This document shows positions 16,235 to 25,153 of a DNA stretch of 64,000 nucleotides, in pieces. Each line of letters begins with the position of its first letter. Position 1 is the first letter of the stretch. The position numbers were made by a program, and so were the translations under genes. Under the pieces are notes generated by a model. It was not told where the DNA came from. It saw only the letters and a program-made list of their open reading frames with translations, and ran no database searches. Source of the stretch: Bacteroides sp. (GTDB lineage: Bacteria; Bacteroidota; Bacteroidia; Bacteroidales; Bacteroidaceae). The stretch spans positions 6,596-70,595 of the forward strand of contig DXLM01000005.1 of the NCBI GenBank assembly GCA_019414725.1, given 5' to 3'.

Positions 16235-17669
16235 TTTATGGAAAACAGTTGACTGGTGGACGATAGCTCTTTACATGGTGCTGATCGTATGTGGATGGTT
16301 CAGTGTGTGCGGAGCCAGTTATGATTATGGTGATCCTGATTTTCTGAACTTTACTACACGTGCCGGAAAGCAGTTGATGTGGATTGGATGTTCCTTGACT
16401 TTAGGTTTTGTTTTGTTGATGCTTGAAGAACGTTTGTATGATACTTATGCTTATCTGATATACGGTATTTTGTTGTTGTTGCTTTTTGGAACGATATTTA
16501 ATCCACATGAGATAAAAGGATCACGTTCGTGGATTGTATTGGGACCTGTGAGTTTACAGCCCGCAGAGTTTGCGAAGTTTGCAACAGCTTTAGCTTTGGC
16601 AAAATATATGGGCGAGTATACCTTTTCTATCGAGCGGGGTAGAAACATGCTGGTATGTCTTGCTATAATTCTTATCCCTATGGTGCTGATAGTCTGTCAG
16701 AAAGAAACGGGTTCGGCATTGGTTTACTTATCATTTTTTCTTGTTCTCTATAGAGAAGGTATGACAGGTTCCATCTTGTTTGCGGGTGTATGTGCCATTA
16801 TTTATTTTATTGTCGGTATTCGTTTCAGCAATGAACTGATGGCAGATGGACTCACTTCATTGGGAGAATTTGCCGTATTGGGGTTAATTATATTGTTTTC
16901 TGCCTTATTGGTCAAAGCATATTGTAAGAATAGCGATCGAGCTGTAGTCTATATACTTTCATTTGGATTGGGATCGATGTTATTGGGATGGCTTTTTTCG
17001 CTTTATGTCATTCCGTTTGATGTCGTTTATTTGCAGGGAGGAGTTTGTGCAGCCTTATGTATTTATCTGGTCTATTTATTCCTGCATGAACGTATTCGTA
17101 ATTATTTGTATATATTGGTTTTTACCATTGGTTCGGTAGGTTTCCTTTTTTCTGCCGATTATGTGTTCAATGAAGTATTGGAACCTCACCAACAGATTCG
17201 TATAAAGGTATTATTGGGTATGGAAGACGATCCGACGGGAGCTGGATATAATGTAAATCAAAGTAAAATCGCCATTGGATCTGGAGGTTTTCTCGGTAAA
17301 GGCTTTCTGAACGGTACTCAGACAAAACTGAAGTATGTCCCTGAACAGGATACTGATTTTATTTTTTGTACGGTAGGAGAAGAAAAAGGATTTGTGGGTT
17401 CTACTTTCGTTATTCTTTTGTTTGCTTCATTAATATGGCGTTTGATTTATTTGGCTGAACGTCAGAGTACCCGTTTTGGAAGAGTATATGGATATAGTGT
17501 GTTAAGTATTTTCTTTTTTCACCTGTTTGTTAATGTAGGCATGGTGTTAGGGTTAACTCCAGTCATTGGTATACCACTTCCTTTCTTTAGTTACGGAGGA
17601 TCTTCGCTTTGGGGCTTTACAATTTTATTATTTGTCTTTCTGCGTATTGATGCTGCTCGTGAACGGTAA
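16215..17669 (+). CDS. rodA: SEDS peptidoglycan polymerase RodA
   Basis: This 484-residue polytopic SEDS glycosyltransferase polymerises lipid II and pairs with PBP2. The start is ATG 16215 (MAYRKDSLWKTVDWW); a TTG two codons upstream is less likely. SEDS landmarks present are GSRSWIVLGPVSLQPAEFAK, QKETGSALVYLSFF and the C-terminal block LTPVIGIPLPFFSYGGSS. A 90-residue stretch of extra membrane helices in the middle (about 195-290) lengthens it over the roughly 370-residue E. coli protein, as usual in Bacteroidetes. The gene overlaps mrdA by 20 bases, and its 3' end overlaps the convergent gldH by 42 bases. Confidence 0.95.
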   Translation: MAYRKDSLWKTVDWWTIALYMVLIVCGWFSVCGASYDYGDPDFLNFTTRAGKQLMWIGCSLTLGFVLLMLEERLYDTYAYLIYGILLLLLFGTIFNPHEIKGSRSWIVLGPVSLQPAEFAKFATALALAKYMGEYTFSIERGRNMLVCLAIILIPMVLIVCQKETGSALVYLSFFLVLYREGMTGSILFAGVCAIIYFIVGIRFSNELMADGLTSLGEFAVLGLIILFSALLVKAYCKNSDRAVVYILSFGLGSMLLGWLFSLYVIPFDVVYLQGGVCAALCIYLVYLFLHERIRNYLYILVFTIGSVGFLFSADYVFNEVLEPHQQIRIKVLLGMEDDPTGAGYNVNQSKIAIGSGGFLGKGFLNGTQTKLKYVPEQDTDFIFCTVGEEKGFVGSTFVILLFASLIWRLIYLAERQSTRFGRVYGYSVLSIFFFHLFVNVGMVLGLTPVIGIPLPFFSYGGSSLWGFTILLFVFLRIDAARER

Positions 17670-18137
17670 TAAGCGTATGCCTACATCACTGATACCTTTT
17701 AAAGGCTCATCTCGCATGATGTGTACTATCTGAACCATACTGTCGGATGGAGAAAAAGTGACAGGGTGGTGAGGGGAGGTATACTGGTATAAATTGCTGG
17801 AAGTTCCATTTCCTTTCCAGTTGCCTTGTTTGTCTGCCAGTGTGATATGGAGAGTATCGGGATGTCTGTCTGGACTAAGCGGATATAATATTTCCATCCA
17901 TATATCTTGATAAGGATAGTTTTCTGTATGTCGTAGTCCTACTTCTAAGTCGTATTGTTTTCCTGCCAATTGAGCAGGTAACTGGTATTTCAGGGTATCT
18001 GTCTTTTTCCAGCCCTCAATACTCAGGTTTTGATAAGTATGGTAAATGGTTTGGTTATCGCATGCCGCAAGGGAGAATAGTAAACAGATTATTCCCCCTG
18101 CGATGCGAATATATGATGAAGTTTTTCGTGTGGTCAT
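17628..18137 (-). CDS. gldH: GldH-type lipoprotein
   Basis: This 169-residue lipoprotein has a signal ending in lipobox LAAC (MTTRKTSSYIRIAGGIICLL). The mature region has IYHTYQNLSIEGWKKTDTL and DIWMEILYPLSP, typical of GldH. In flavobacteria the family belongs to the gliding and type IX secretion set. In non-gliding gut Bacteroidales it persists without the motility apparatus, so its role here is unclear. The ATG overlaps the ricT stop by 4 bases, and its 3' end overlaps rodA by 42 bases in convergent orientation. Confidence 0.85.
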   Translation of the reverse strand: MTTRKTSSYIRIAGGIICLLFSLAACDNQTIYHTYQNLSIEGWKKTDTLKYQLPAQLAGKQYDLEVGLRHTENYPYQDIWMEILYPLSPDRHPDTLHITLADKQGNWKGNGTSSNLYQYTSPHHPVTFSPSDSMVQIVHIMRDEPLKGISDVGIRLLPFTSSINTQKDK

Positions 18138-19579
18138 ACTATCTCATTGTTATTCTTTCGTCCCTGTCGGCGTGGGCGATTGTTGGCTTGCTTGTTTCCT
18201 TCCGGTTGCGGTTGCTGAGCACGAGCTTCTGGTTGGTTAGCTTGTTTATCGGAAGGATTTGGAGCTGCTCCTTGTTGTTTAGGCGGACGATTTCCTTTTT
18301 CTCTGCGTTTTTCTCCTTGACGTTCTTCTTTTCGTCTGTTATCTTTGCCTGAATTGGACGGAACATTATTAGCTGTTGTAGCATTAACTGCTATTTTAGC
18401 TGTATTTTCTCCTTTTTCCTGACCGGCAGCATTGTTGGGTAAAGCCTTCTGAGAATTATTTTCCTGAACCGGTTGTTGACGGTTTTCTCCGTTTTTCTTC
18501 TTTTTACGGTTCTTGCTGTTCCGGCTTTTATCGAAGCGGGTTACGCTTTCTTGTTCCAGCAAGTCTTTCGGACGTGCAGGTTCATGCATTCCGTTGTCAT
18601 TAAGCTTTTCAGGTTTCTCACCTCTACGGTTCATATTGATAACCTCAAAAGCACGGCGTGCTGTAAGCGTTACTTCATTGGCAAGGAAACTCTTATCGGT
18701 AGAATAAATGATTTCTCCTTTTAAAATATCTGCTTTGAAGTAATAATATGTAGCATCCAGTGTTTCGAGTGTGATTTCTTTACTCGGAAGTCGTTTCTGG
18801 CATTCTACATAGGCATCTACTTCGTAGTTGAGGCAACATTTCAGTTTTGCGCACTGTCCTGCCAGTTTTTGAGGATTAAGTGATATATCCTGATAACGTG
18901 CTGCTCCTGTAGATACAGAGATAAAGTTTGTCATCCATGTAGCACAGCATAATTCACGTCCGCATGGGCCAATACCCCCGATGCGTCCGGCTTCCTGACG
19001 TGCGCCAATCTGTTTCATCTCGATACGCACACGAAAAGCTTCTGCCAAGACTTTGATTAGCTGGCGGAAGTCGACACGCTCATCAGCAATGTAGTAGAAA
19101 ATAGCTTTATTTCCGTCACCTTGATACTCTACGTCACCGATTTTCATTTGAAGCCCTAAGTCCGCAGCAATCTGGCGTGAACGAATCATTGTTGCATGTT
19201 CACGACTTTTAGCTTCTTCATATTTTTCCATGTCGACAGGCTTAGCCTTACGGTATACTCGGCGTATCTCAGCATCAGGCTTGATGTTTGCTTTACGCAT
19301 TTGTAAAGGTACGAGTCGGCCAGTCAGTGTAACTGTGCCGATATCGTGTCCGGGGCTGGCTTCTACTGCTACGATATCTCCCTTTTCCAGTTTCAGATGG
19401 TTACTGTTCTTGAAATATCCTTTGCGGGTATTTTTGAATTGAACCTCTACCATATCCTGCTCTTCACTGTTGCCAGGGATATCTGCCATCCAGTCGTAAG
19501 TGTTCAGCTTGTTATCTTGTCGTCCGCAGCCCTTGCAGCATAAAGAACCGCTTCCGTTTTTCAATATAAATTTGCTCAT
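18134..19579 (-). CDS. ricT: PSP1 domain protein, RicT (YaaT) family
   Basis: A 481-residue cytoplasmic protein. The PSP1 domain covers about residues 40-300 and carries the family's cysteines: N-terminal CCKGCG, then CGRELCCATW and CAKLKCCLNYE. In Bacillus, RicT works with RicA and RicF in an iron-sulfur complex that guides RNase Y cleavage. Bacteroidetes lack evident RicA/RicF partners, so the job here is uncertain. From about residue 335 the sequence becomes a low-complexity tail rich in Asn, Lys, Arg and Gln (ending RPRRQGRKNNNEIV), likely disordered and perhaps RNA-binding. It lies 4 bases after holB and overlaps gldH by 4. Confidence 0.88.
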   Translation of the reverse strand: MSKFILKNGSGSLCCKGCGRQDNKLNTYDWMADIPGNSEEQDMVEVQFKNTRKGYFKNSNHLKLEKGDIVAVEASPGHDIGTVTLTGRLVPLQMRKANIKPDAEIRRVYRKAKPVDMEKYEEAKSREHATMIRSRQIAADLGLQMKIGDVEYQGDGNKAIFYYIADERVDFRQLIKVLAEAFRVRIEMKQIGARQEAGRIGGIGPCGRELCCATWMTNFISVSTGAARYQDISLNPQKLAGQCAKLKCCLNYEVDAYVECQKRLPSKEITLETLDATYYYFKADILKGEIIYSTDKSFLANEVTLTARRAFEVINMNRRGEKPEKLNDNGMHEPARPKDLLEQESVTRFDKSRNSKNRKKKKNGENRQQPVQENNSQKALPNNAAGQEKGENTAKIAVNATTANNVPSNSGKDNRRKEERQGEKRREKGNRPPKQQGAAPNPSDKQANQPEARAQQPQPEGNKQANNRPRRQGRKNNNEIV

Positions 19580-19583
19580 AGTT

Positions 19584-20708
19584 TCAATTCTTTAATAGTA
19601 CAATCATTTTCAGGGCGAAATCGAAAAAAACAAATTTGGGATTTACGTTTTGTTCGATGTGTCGTCCGGCTTCCTCCAATTCTTCCATGATACCTATCAC
19701 ATTTCTTTCGTTTACAAAAGGAGCGAATCGTGAGGCAAATTGTGCTTCTTCACGTCCTAAATAGTTCATTTCCGAGTGGTGGAAGTTATATATAAAGTTT
19801 TCTCGTATCATACGTTGGCAATAGGCTAGCAGATTTTTCTGCCTTTCTCTGCCTAAAGCTGCAACTTGTTCACTCCAGGCTTTCATGTCCTTGAGCCGAC
19901 GTGCATAAGCTAATCTCATCAGTGAAGTGAATAATTCAAAGAAAAGTCGGTTCTCTTCTCCTAAGTGTATGTTTTCTATAGCCCGCAGTACACTCCCGGC
20001 AGATAAATGTGCAATGTCGGAAGCATCTTCTGGCTGAAGCATATAACGTGTACGTAATAGTCCGGCAATATCTTCTTCGTTAAGTGGAGGCAGGTTAAAG
20101 CGCTGCATACGGCTCGTAAGTGTTGGCAAAATGCTTTCGGGAGCCTCGCTAACCAATAAAAAGATTGTGTAGGCTGGTGGTTCTTCCAACAATTTGAGCA
20201 ATTTGTTTCCACACTCTGCATTCATCTTTTCCGGAAGCCATATAATCATGATTTTGTAACTGCCCTCTCCGGCTTTCAGTGAAAGCTTGCGTTGTATTTC
20301 ATCGCTTTCGCGGACAAAGATCTGCGCTTGCTGATTTTCGGCTCCCATACGTGCCAGCCAGTTTGCCAGTGAAAAATATGGAGAGTCAATCAACTGTTGT
20401 CGCCAGACATCTATAAAATCGTCAGAAACGGTGTCGCGTCCTGCTTTTTTCTTTATTACCGGAAAAGCAAAATGTACGTCAGGATGAACCAGTTTGTTCA
20501 TTTTTATGCATGAAGGACATTTTCCGCAGGCATCTTCTTCACCCGGATTTTCACAACACAGATAGCGAGTTAACGCTAATGCCAGAGGTAATTTCCCTGT
20601 ACCTTCTGCTCCGCAAAACAATATGGCATGGGGCACTCGTCCTTCGTGTACGAGTGTCAACAAATGGCGTTTTGCCTCGGTTTGCCCTATGACGTCTTTG
20701 AAAAACAC
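19584..20708 (-). CDS. holB: DNA polymerase III delta-prime subunit
   Basis: A 374-residue clamp-loader subunit. The N-terminus MFFKDVIGQTEAKRHLL leads to a Walker A-like GAEGTGKL. The zinc-binding cysteine cluster is CCENPGEEDACGKCPSC. LLKLLEEPPAYTIFLLVSE is followed by the conserved arginine segment LPTLTSRMQRFNLPPL. Delta-prime opens the beta clamp together with delta and gamma/tau. It lies 2 bases after metF and 4 before ricT. The holB-ricT neighbourhood is also common in Firmicutes. Confidence 0.93.
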   Translation of the reverse strand: MFFKDVIGQTEAKRHLLTLVHEGRVPHAILFCGAEGTGKLPLALALTRYLCCENPGEEDACGKCPSCIKMNKLVHPDVHFAFPVIKKKAGRDTVSDDFIDVWRQQLIDSPYFSLANWLARMGAENQQAQIFVRESDEIQRKLSLKAGEGSYKIMIIWLPEKMNAECGNKLLKLLEEPPAYTIFLLVSEAPESILPTLTSRMQRFNLPPLNEEDIAGLLRTRYMLQPEDASDIAHLSAGSVLRAIENIHLGEENRLFFELFTSLMRLAYARRLKDMKAWSEQVAALGRERQKNLLAYCQRMIRENFIYNFHHSEMNYLGREEAQFASRFAPFVNERNVIGIMEELEEAGRHIEQNVNPKFVFFDFALKMIVLLKN

Positions 20709-20710
20709 AG

Positions 20711-21664
20711 TTAATAAATTTCTTTAGCTACACGGCGTACGCTTTCTGTTGCCCCTACGGTGTAAAAATGAATACTAGGTACACCATGAGCTATCAACTC
20801 ACGACATTGATTGATGCACCATTCTACTCCCAGCTGGCGAGCTTCTTCATCTGTTTGACATTTTAAAGCTTCCAATGCCAGTTCCTGAGGTAAATCAACT
20901 TTAAATGTTTTGGGAACAACGGACAGCTGTGACAACTTACTGAACGGTTTAATACCCGGAATAATAGGAATATCAATACCTTCCTGACGGACACGGTCTA
21001 CAAATTCGAAAAATTTCCGGTTGTCATAGAATAATTGAGTTACAGCGTACTCGGCTCCAGCTTCTACTTTCTTTTTCAGCCAGTAGATATCTTGTTCCAT
21101 ATTAGGAGCTTCCTCATGTTTCTCTGGATAACAGGCTACTCCATAGCTGAATGGATGTACAGGAGCCTTGATTGGTGATCCGTCGACGAATACACCTTGA
21201 TTAAAATCATTGATTTGATGTTCCAGTTCTATAGCATGCGCATACCCTCCTGGCTCAGGAGTGAATACTTGTTCATGTTTGGCTTTATCACCACGCAGAA
21301 TCAATAAATCAGTGATTCCCAAAAACTGTAAATCTAATAATACATACTCTGTATCTTCACGTGTAAATCCGCTACATAATATGTGTGGAACTACCGTAAT
21401 ATTGTATTTGTTCTGTATGGCAGCTGCTACCGCTACTGTACCGGGACGACGGCGGATTCGTTTGCGCTCATAAAGACCATTACCCAGTTCGCGATATACA
21501 TATTCGCTTCGATGGGTAGTGATGTTTATGTATTTAGGATCGAATTCGCGCAACGAATCGATTGTTTCATATAATTTCTCTATCCCAGTGCCTTTCAGCG
21601 GAGGAAGAATCTCGAATGAAAAGGCTGTCTTTTCAGGTGATTTTATTAAGTCGATTACTCTCAT
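20711..21664 (-). CDS. metF: 5,10-methylenetetrahydrofolate reductase
   Basis: This 317-residue FAD enzyme reduces methylene-THF to methyl-THF for methionine synthesis. The TIM-barrel motifs are clear: SFEILPPLKGTGIE with the catalytic Glu, the FAD-contacting LRGDKAKHEQ, and AEYAVTQLFYDNRKFFEF. YGVACYPEKHEEAPNMEQD is the substrate-loop region. It heads the operon metF-holB-ricT-gldH. No SAM or cobalamin riboswitch was recognised in the short leader. Confidence 0.96.
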   Translation of the reverse strand: MRVIDLIKSPEKTAFSFEILPPLKGTGIEKLYETIDSLREFDPKYINITTHRSEYVYRELGNGLYERKRIRRRPGTVAVAAAIQNKYNITVVPHILCSGFTREDTEYVLLDLQFLGITDLLILRGDKAKHEQVFTPEPGGYAHAIELEHQINDFNQGVFVDGSPIKAPVHPFSYGVACYPEKHEEAPNMEQDIYWLKKKVEAGAEYAVTQLFYDNRKFFEFVDRVRQEGIDIPIIPGIKPFSKLSQLSVVPKTFKVDLPQELALEALKCQTDEEARQLGVEWCINQCRELIAHGVPSIHFYTVGATESVRRVAKEIY

Positions 21665-21677
21665 TTTGCTTTTTTTG

Positions 21678-21713
21678 CGCCTTGTCAGGCGTGTTACATA
21701 TTTGGCAAAAATA
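21678..21713 (-). promoter_or_regulatory. Promoter box and leader hairpin of metF
   Basis: The minus strand has TATTTTTG (21713-21706) fitting TAnnTTTG. The transcribed leader then contains a small perfect hairpin, CGCCT-GACA-AGGCG (21691-21678), followed by an A-run and the ATG at 21664. The hairpin is too small for a known riboswitch. Confidence 0.4.
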
Positions 21714-21774
21714 AGAAAAATATTGTACTTAATGGGAGAATGTTTCTTAATTTTTTTAATTTACTGACCGATAA

Positions 21775-23070
21775 TCAGAGTACAGGAGTAAACAAATGAG
21801 CGAACCATCCGACAAATCGTTTCCATGGAGTTCGCTTTTTGTAAACCTCTTTAGTCATGATCGTACTGTTCTGTTTGTCGGCACTGAATATATCAGTCAG
21901 TTGTGCTGTAACAGGCAAATCGAAAACGAATGCATTTATCTCGTAATCATATCGTAAACTCCGGCTGTTCAGGTTTGTACTACCTACGGTACAGAATCGT
22001 TCGTCTACCATCATGACTTTAGAATGATGGAATCCTCCGTTGTAAACATAAATATGCGCTCCCTTCTTTCTTAGTTGGTTAGCAAGATAAAATCCTGCAT
22101 CGGGTGTGAAGCTGATATCCGACTTTCCGGGAATCATGATTTCTACTCTGACTCCACGGTCGACAGCTTTTTCAATGGCGCGGCGAATGCTGGATGTCGG
22201 GGTGAAATAAGGATTGATAATCTGTATTTTCCGTTCGGCCGAATTGATGGCTGCAATATATGCATGTCTCATTGCTTCAGGAGATATTTTGGGAGCCCGC
22301 TGTACGATTGCTACCTGATGTCCCGCATGTACAGGAGCTGCATTCAACGAATCTTCCCCGAATGGAAAATATTCGTCTCCTCCGATTTGCTGTTTGGTTT
22401 CCTTATTCCACATTGTGAGGAAAACTTCCTGCAATTTTTCAACGGCAGGTCCTTTGATACGGATATGCATATCTCTCCATGCGCCGATTTTGGGAAGTCC
22501 GTTTATATAATAATCGGCAATGTTCATACCTCCTGTATATCCTACTTTACCGTCTATGACTATAATTTTTTGGTGGTCACGACTGGCTGCATGATTAACA
22601 TACGGGAAAGTAATAGGGTCGAATGTAATAATCTCTATCCCTCTTTTACTTAAATCTTTAAGTAGTCTTTTACGAAGCGGACGGTTGTTTGACATATTTC
22701 CGAAGGCATCGAACATAGCTCGTACCTTCACTCCGTCTTTTACTTTCTCCGCAAGCAAGTCAAACAATGCATTTCCGATAGAGTCATTTCTGAAATTGAA
22801 GTATTCCAGATGTATATGATGCTTTGCCTTTTTGATTTCTTCAAAAAGGTCGTTAAATTTTTCTCTGCCACTGGGCAGCAGCTTCAGGTCATTGTTATTT
22901 ATGATTGCTACATTCTGACTATGCAGATATCTGGCAAATAGCGAATCAGCTGGCAGATAAGTAGAATCTTTTTCCGCAATGATGGATGATTGCGCATGGC
23001 AAGGTAAGCCGAATTTCACAATCAGTAAAATAAAACAAAGAAATTTTTTGTGAAATTTGTAGTCATTCAT
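21775..23070 (-). CDS. Phospholipase D-family protein, cardiolipin synthase-like
   Basis: A 431-residue protein with an N-terminal signal or anchor (KKFLCFILLIVKFGLPCHAQ). Two HKD catalytic motifs are intact: H166-x-K168-(x4)-D173 in HQKIIVID and H349-x-K351-(x4)-D356 in HSKVMMVD, each followed by a Gly-Ser/Thr-Gly or GSTN segment. The family includes cardiolipin synthases, which condense two phosphatidylglycerols, and other phospholipase D enzymes. Replacement of the usual two N-terminal membrane helices by a single signal suggests a periplasmic enzyme. I prefer ATG 23070 over TTG 23097 because a TATTTTTG box (23102-23095) overlaps that TTG. Confidence 0.85.
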   Translation of the reverse strand: MNDYKFHKKFLCFILLIVKFGLPCHAQSSIIAEKDSTYLPADSLFARYLHSQNVAIINNNDLKLLPSGREKFNDLFEEIKKAKHHIHLEYFNFRNDSIGNALFDLLAEKVKDGVKVRAMFDAFGNMSNNRPLRKRLLKDLSKRGIEIITFDPITFPYVNHAASRDHQKIIVIDGKVGYTGGMNIADYYINGLPKIGAWRDMHIRIKGPAVEKLQEVFLTMWNKETKQQIGGDEYFPFGEDSLNAAPVHAGHQVAIVQRAPKISPEAMRHAYIAAINSAERKIQIINPYFTPTSSIRRAIEKAVDRGVRVEIMIPGKSDISFTPDAGFYLANQLRKKGAHIYVYNGGFHHSKVMMVDERFCTVGSTNLNSRSLRYDYEINAFVFDLPVTAQLTDIFSADKQNSTIMTKEVYKKRTPWKRFVGWFAHLFTPVL

Positions 23071-23094
23071 GCATTTGGTAGTTTTTGTGAGGTG

Positions 23095-23102
23095 CAAAAA
23101 TA
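23095..23102 (-). promoter_or_regulatory. -7 box TATTTTTG of the phospholipase D gene
   Basis: The minus-strand TATTTTTG lies 24 bases upstream of the chosen ATG at 23070 and matches TAnnTTTG. It also separates this gene from the LytTR regulator that ends at 23235. Confidence 0.5.
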
Positions 23103-23234
23103 TGGATTTTAATCAAGAAACCGTAATGACTTTATTTGCTTTTCTCCAAATTGTTACTATTTGACTGTAAAATCAGATGAAATGACTTTTCTGCACTTCT
23201 TTTCTTCTGCTTAATTTTATTGATATCTTGTATC

Positions 23235-23942
23235 TTATGCCATTTTTGAATTTTTATCTTTCAGATATTTACTATAACTTCTGCCTACAGGAATTTTGAT
23301 TCCATTATATAAAAGAATCTCTTTAGAAGTATAACTGGCAATCCGATAGATTGGAACAACGAAGGACTTGTGTACTCGTATAAATTTTTCTTCGGGCAAA
23401 AGTTCCTGTAGCGTTTTCAAACTCATTTGTGAAGTTAGAGTCGGCTGACTGGTGAGATGAATACGCACATAGTTATCCATCGATTCTATATATAAAATAT
23501 CTTTCAGTTGGATATTTGTATTTTTGTATTCCACTTTTAGTGTGATATACTCGTCTGTAAATGTTGGTTGAGCGGAAAGTTGTTGTAGTGTTTGTAGCTC
23601 TATAGCTTTTTGTACTGCTTTTTCAAAACGAGCATACGAGAATGGTTTGTGAAGAAAATCTATAGCATTCAATTCAAAACCATCGAGAGCGTATTGTGCA
23701 TAGGCTGTTGTAAAAATCAACATTACTTCGTGAGGGAGGTCACGAGCCAGATCTCTTCCATTGATGTCTTCCATCTCTATGTCAAGGAAAAGAATATTGG
23801 GTTTTATTTTCTTGACTTGTTCAATGCCTGCAATCGGATTGGTAAAGACTGTCAGTTCTATATTTCCATGGCGCTGGCAGAAGCTGGATATGATTTCCAG
23901 CGCCATTGGTTCATCATCGATTGCTATACATTTTATGTTCAT
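23235..23942 (-). CDS. LytTR-type response regulator
   Basis: A 235-residue regulator. The N-terminal receiver has acidic pocket IDDEP (D9, D10) and phospho-acceptor D54 in LFLDIEMEDINGRDLA, plus the conserved Thr-Ala (TTAYAQYALDGFELNAIDFL) and Lys (HKPFSYARFEKA). The C-terminal LytTR DNA-binding domain (about 130-232) contains DILYIESMDNYVRIHL and FIRVHKSFVVPI. Such domains bind pairs of short direct repeats about 21 bases apart; such a pair lies at 25033-25064. The gene overlaps the kinase gene by 4 bases. Confidence 0.93.
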   Translation of the reverse strand: MNIKCIAIDDEPMALEIISSFCQRHGNIELTVFTNPIAGIEQVKKIKPNILFLDIEMEDINGRDLARDLPHEVMLIFTTAYAQYALDGFELNAIDFLHKPFSYARFEKAVQKAIELQTLQQLSAQPTFTDEYITLKVEYKNTNIQLKDILYIESMDNYVRIHLTSQPTLTSQMSLKTLQELLPEEKFIRVHKSFVVPIYRIASYTSKEILLYNGIKIPVGRSYSKYLKDKNSKMA

Positions 23943-24970
23943 TGTCTTAAATTGATACTCAGTGTGACGGCATATTTCCCGTTTCTTTCTCCTGTAAACA
24001 AGCTATACTTGTTCGGATAAAGAAGATCGAGGCGCTTTTTGCAGTTTTCTATTCCTATTCCTTTGGATGCTTTTGAGTCCGGATGGTTTAATAAAGGATT
24101 GTTTGTTGCCAATAATAATTCTCCTTTTTCTGCGCGAATGGTAATATACGCCTCTCCTTTTTTATGAGAAGATACACCGTGTTTAAATACATTTTCGACA
24201 AAGGTAATCAGAATCATAGGGGCTATATTCATTTGTTCCGTTTCATCGTGTACATAAGAAAAATGAACATCAAAGTTTTCTGCTATTCGATATTTTTGGA
24301 GTTCTATATACTGACGAATGTATTCTACTTCAATGTGTAGAGGAATTTTATCTTTTGTATTATTGGCATACATATATTTCATCAGATTGATAAATTGAAT
24401 AAAGGCATCTTCCGTTTTAGGAGATCCTGTTACTACCATAGCATATAGAGTATTTAGATTATTGAAAAGAAAATGAGGATTAATCTGTGCTTTGTAAAGT
24501 GCCAGTTCGGCTTTTTTCTTCTCAAATTCTACAGCTTGTCGTTCCATTATTTGGTGATAAAGTTGAGTCAGTAGTCCTACAGCTGCACTAAAGGCAATCA
24601 CAACTACATACAGAAACCATACAGCTTGTTGCTGAAGTTTGATTTTTGGGATATGTTGTAAAAGTCGGGTACGTCTCATGTGGTGTAACGGGACTTCCAT
24701 TTGATAGCGAGTTATGAGGTAAGTACCAACAGCTGTAAGTAAAATAAGAGAAACAGCTATCCAAAAACGTTTTTTCCCGGCAAACATAAAAGGCATGATA
24801 AAGCGGCGGTTCAGGATATATACGATATACAACCATGAAACCAACAGGTATACGAATAGTGAATTGTTTATCAGCCATCGTTCGATAGGCAGCAAGGTCA
24901 TCATAGCCGGTAATAACACCAGACAGAATATCAGATCGATGTAAAACGGTAACTTTTTAATTTGCCACAT
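23939..24970 (-). CDS. LytS/YehU-type sensor histidine kinase
   Basis: A 343-residue inner-membrane kinase with four predicted membrane helices in residues 10-135 and no large extracytoplasmic domain. The His_kinase domain has H166 in AQINPHFLFNNLNTLYAM and a HATPase_c domain with ITFVENVFKHGV and a G-box near KGIGIENCKKRL. It should phosphorylate the LytTR regulator encoded by the overlapping next gene. It is divergent from the beta-barrel gene across a 183-base intergenic region. Confidence 0.93.
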   Translation of the reverse strand: MWQIKKLPFYIDLIFCLVLLPAMMTLLPIERWLINNSLFVYLLVSWLYIVYILNRRFIMPFMFAGKKRFWIAVSLILLTAVGTYLITRYQMEVPLHHMRRTRLLQHIPKIKLQQQAVWFLYVVVIAFSAAVGLLTQLYHQIMERQAVEFEKKKAELALYKAQINPHFLFNNLNTLYAMVVTGSPKTEDAFIQFINLMKYMYANNTKDKIPLHIEVEYIRQYIELQKYRIAENFDVHFSYVHDETEQMNIAPMILITFVENVFKHGVSSHKKGEAYITIRAEKGELLLATNNPLLNHPDSKASKGIGIENCKKRLDLLYPNKYSLFTGERNGKYAVTLSINLRQ

Positions 24971-24986
24971 AACTTGTTCTTTTTTG

Positions 24987-24994
24987 CAAAAATA
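24987..24994 (-). promoter_or_regulatory. -7 box TATTTTTG of the LytTR two-component operon
   Basis: The minus-strand TATTTTTG lies 16 bases upstream of the kinase ATG at 24970. The paired direct repeats begin 39 bases upstream of it. Confidence 0.45.
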
Positions 24995-25025
24995 AAAGTT
25001 TCTGCCGGTTTGAAGAAATAAGCAA

Positions 25026-25064
25026 AGTGGTGTTCACCACTACATTGATGTTGTTTACCACTAC
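25026..25064. promoter_or_regulatory. Paired direct repeats, candidate LytTR operator
   Basis: TTCACCACTAC (25033-25043) and TTTACCACTAC (25054-25064) are identical at 10 of 11 positions and start exactly 21 bases apart, the geometry LytTR regulators use. The first copy is also half of a perfect inverted repeat AGTGGTG-TT-CACCACT (25026-25041). The site sits midway between the TATTTTTG boxes of the kinase operon (39 bases away) and of the beta-barrel gene (38 bases away), so one dimer could control both directions. The binding protein is inferred, not shown. Confidence 0.6.
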
Positions 25065-25101
25065 TTTGTTGAGAGAACATATTTTGTATTTGCAAGTAGA
25101 T

Positions 25102-25109
25102 TATTTTTG
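25102..25109 (+). promoter_or_regulatory. -7 box TATTTTTG of the outer-membrane beta-barrel gene
   Basis: A TAnnTTTG match 45 bases upstream of the chosen ATG at 25154. There is no good -33 element, as expected for an activator-dependent promoter. Confidence 0.45.
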
Positions 25110-25153
25110 TTGAAGTAAAGATATCGAATAGGAAAAAATTATATAAAGTGAGT

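Noticed and set aside
21665..21774. Possible SAM or cobalamin riboswitch before metF
   Set aside because: Only a 14-base hairpin is present; there is no room or conserved core for a known riboswitch.
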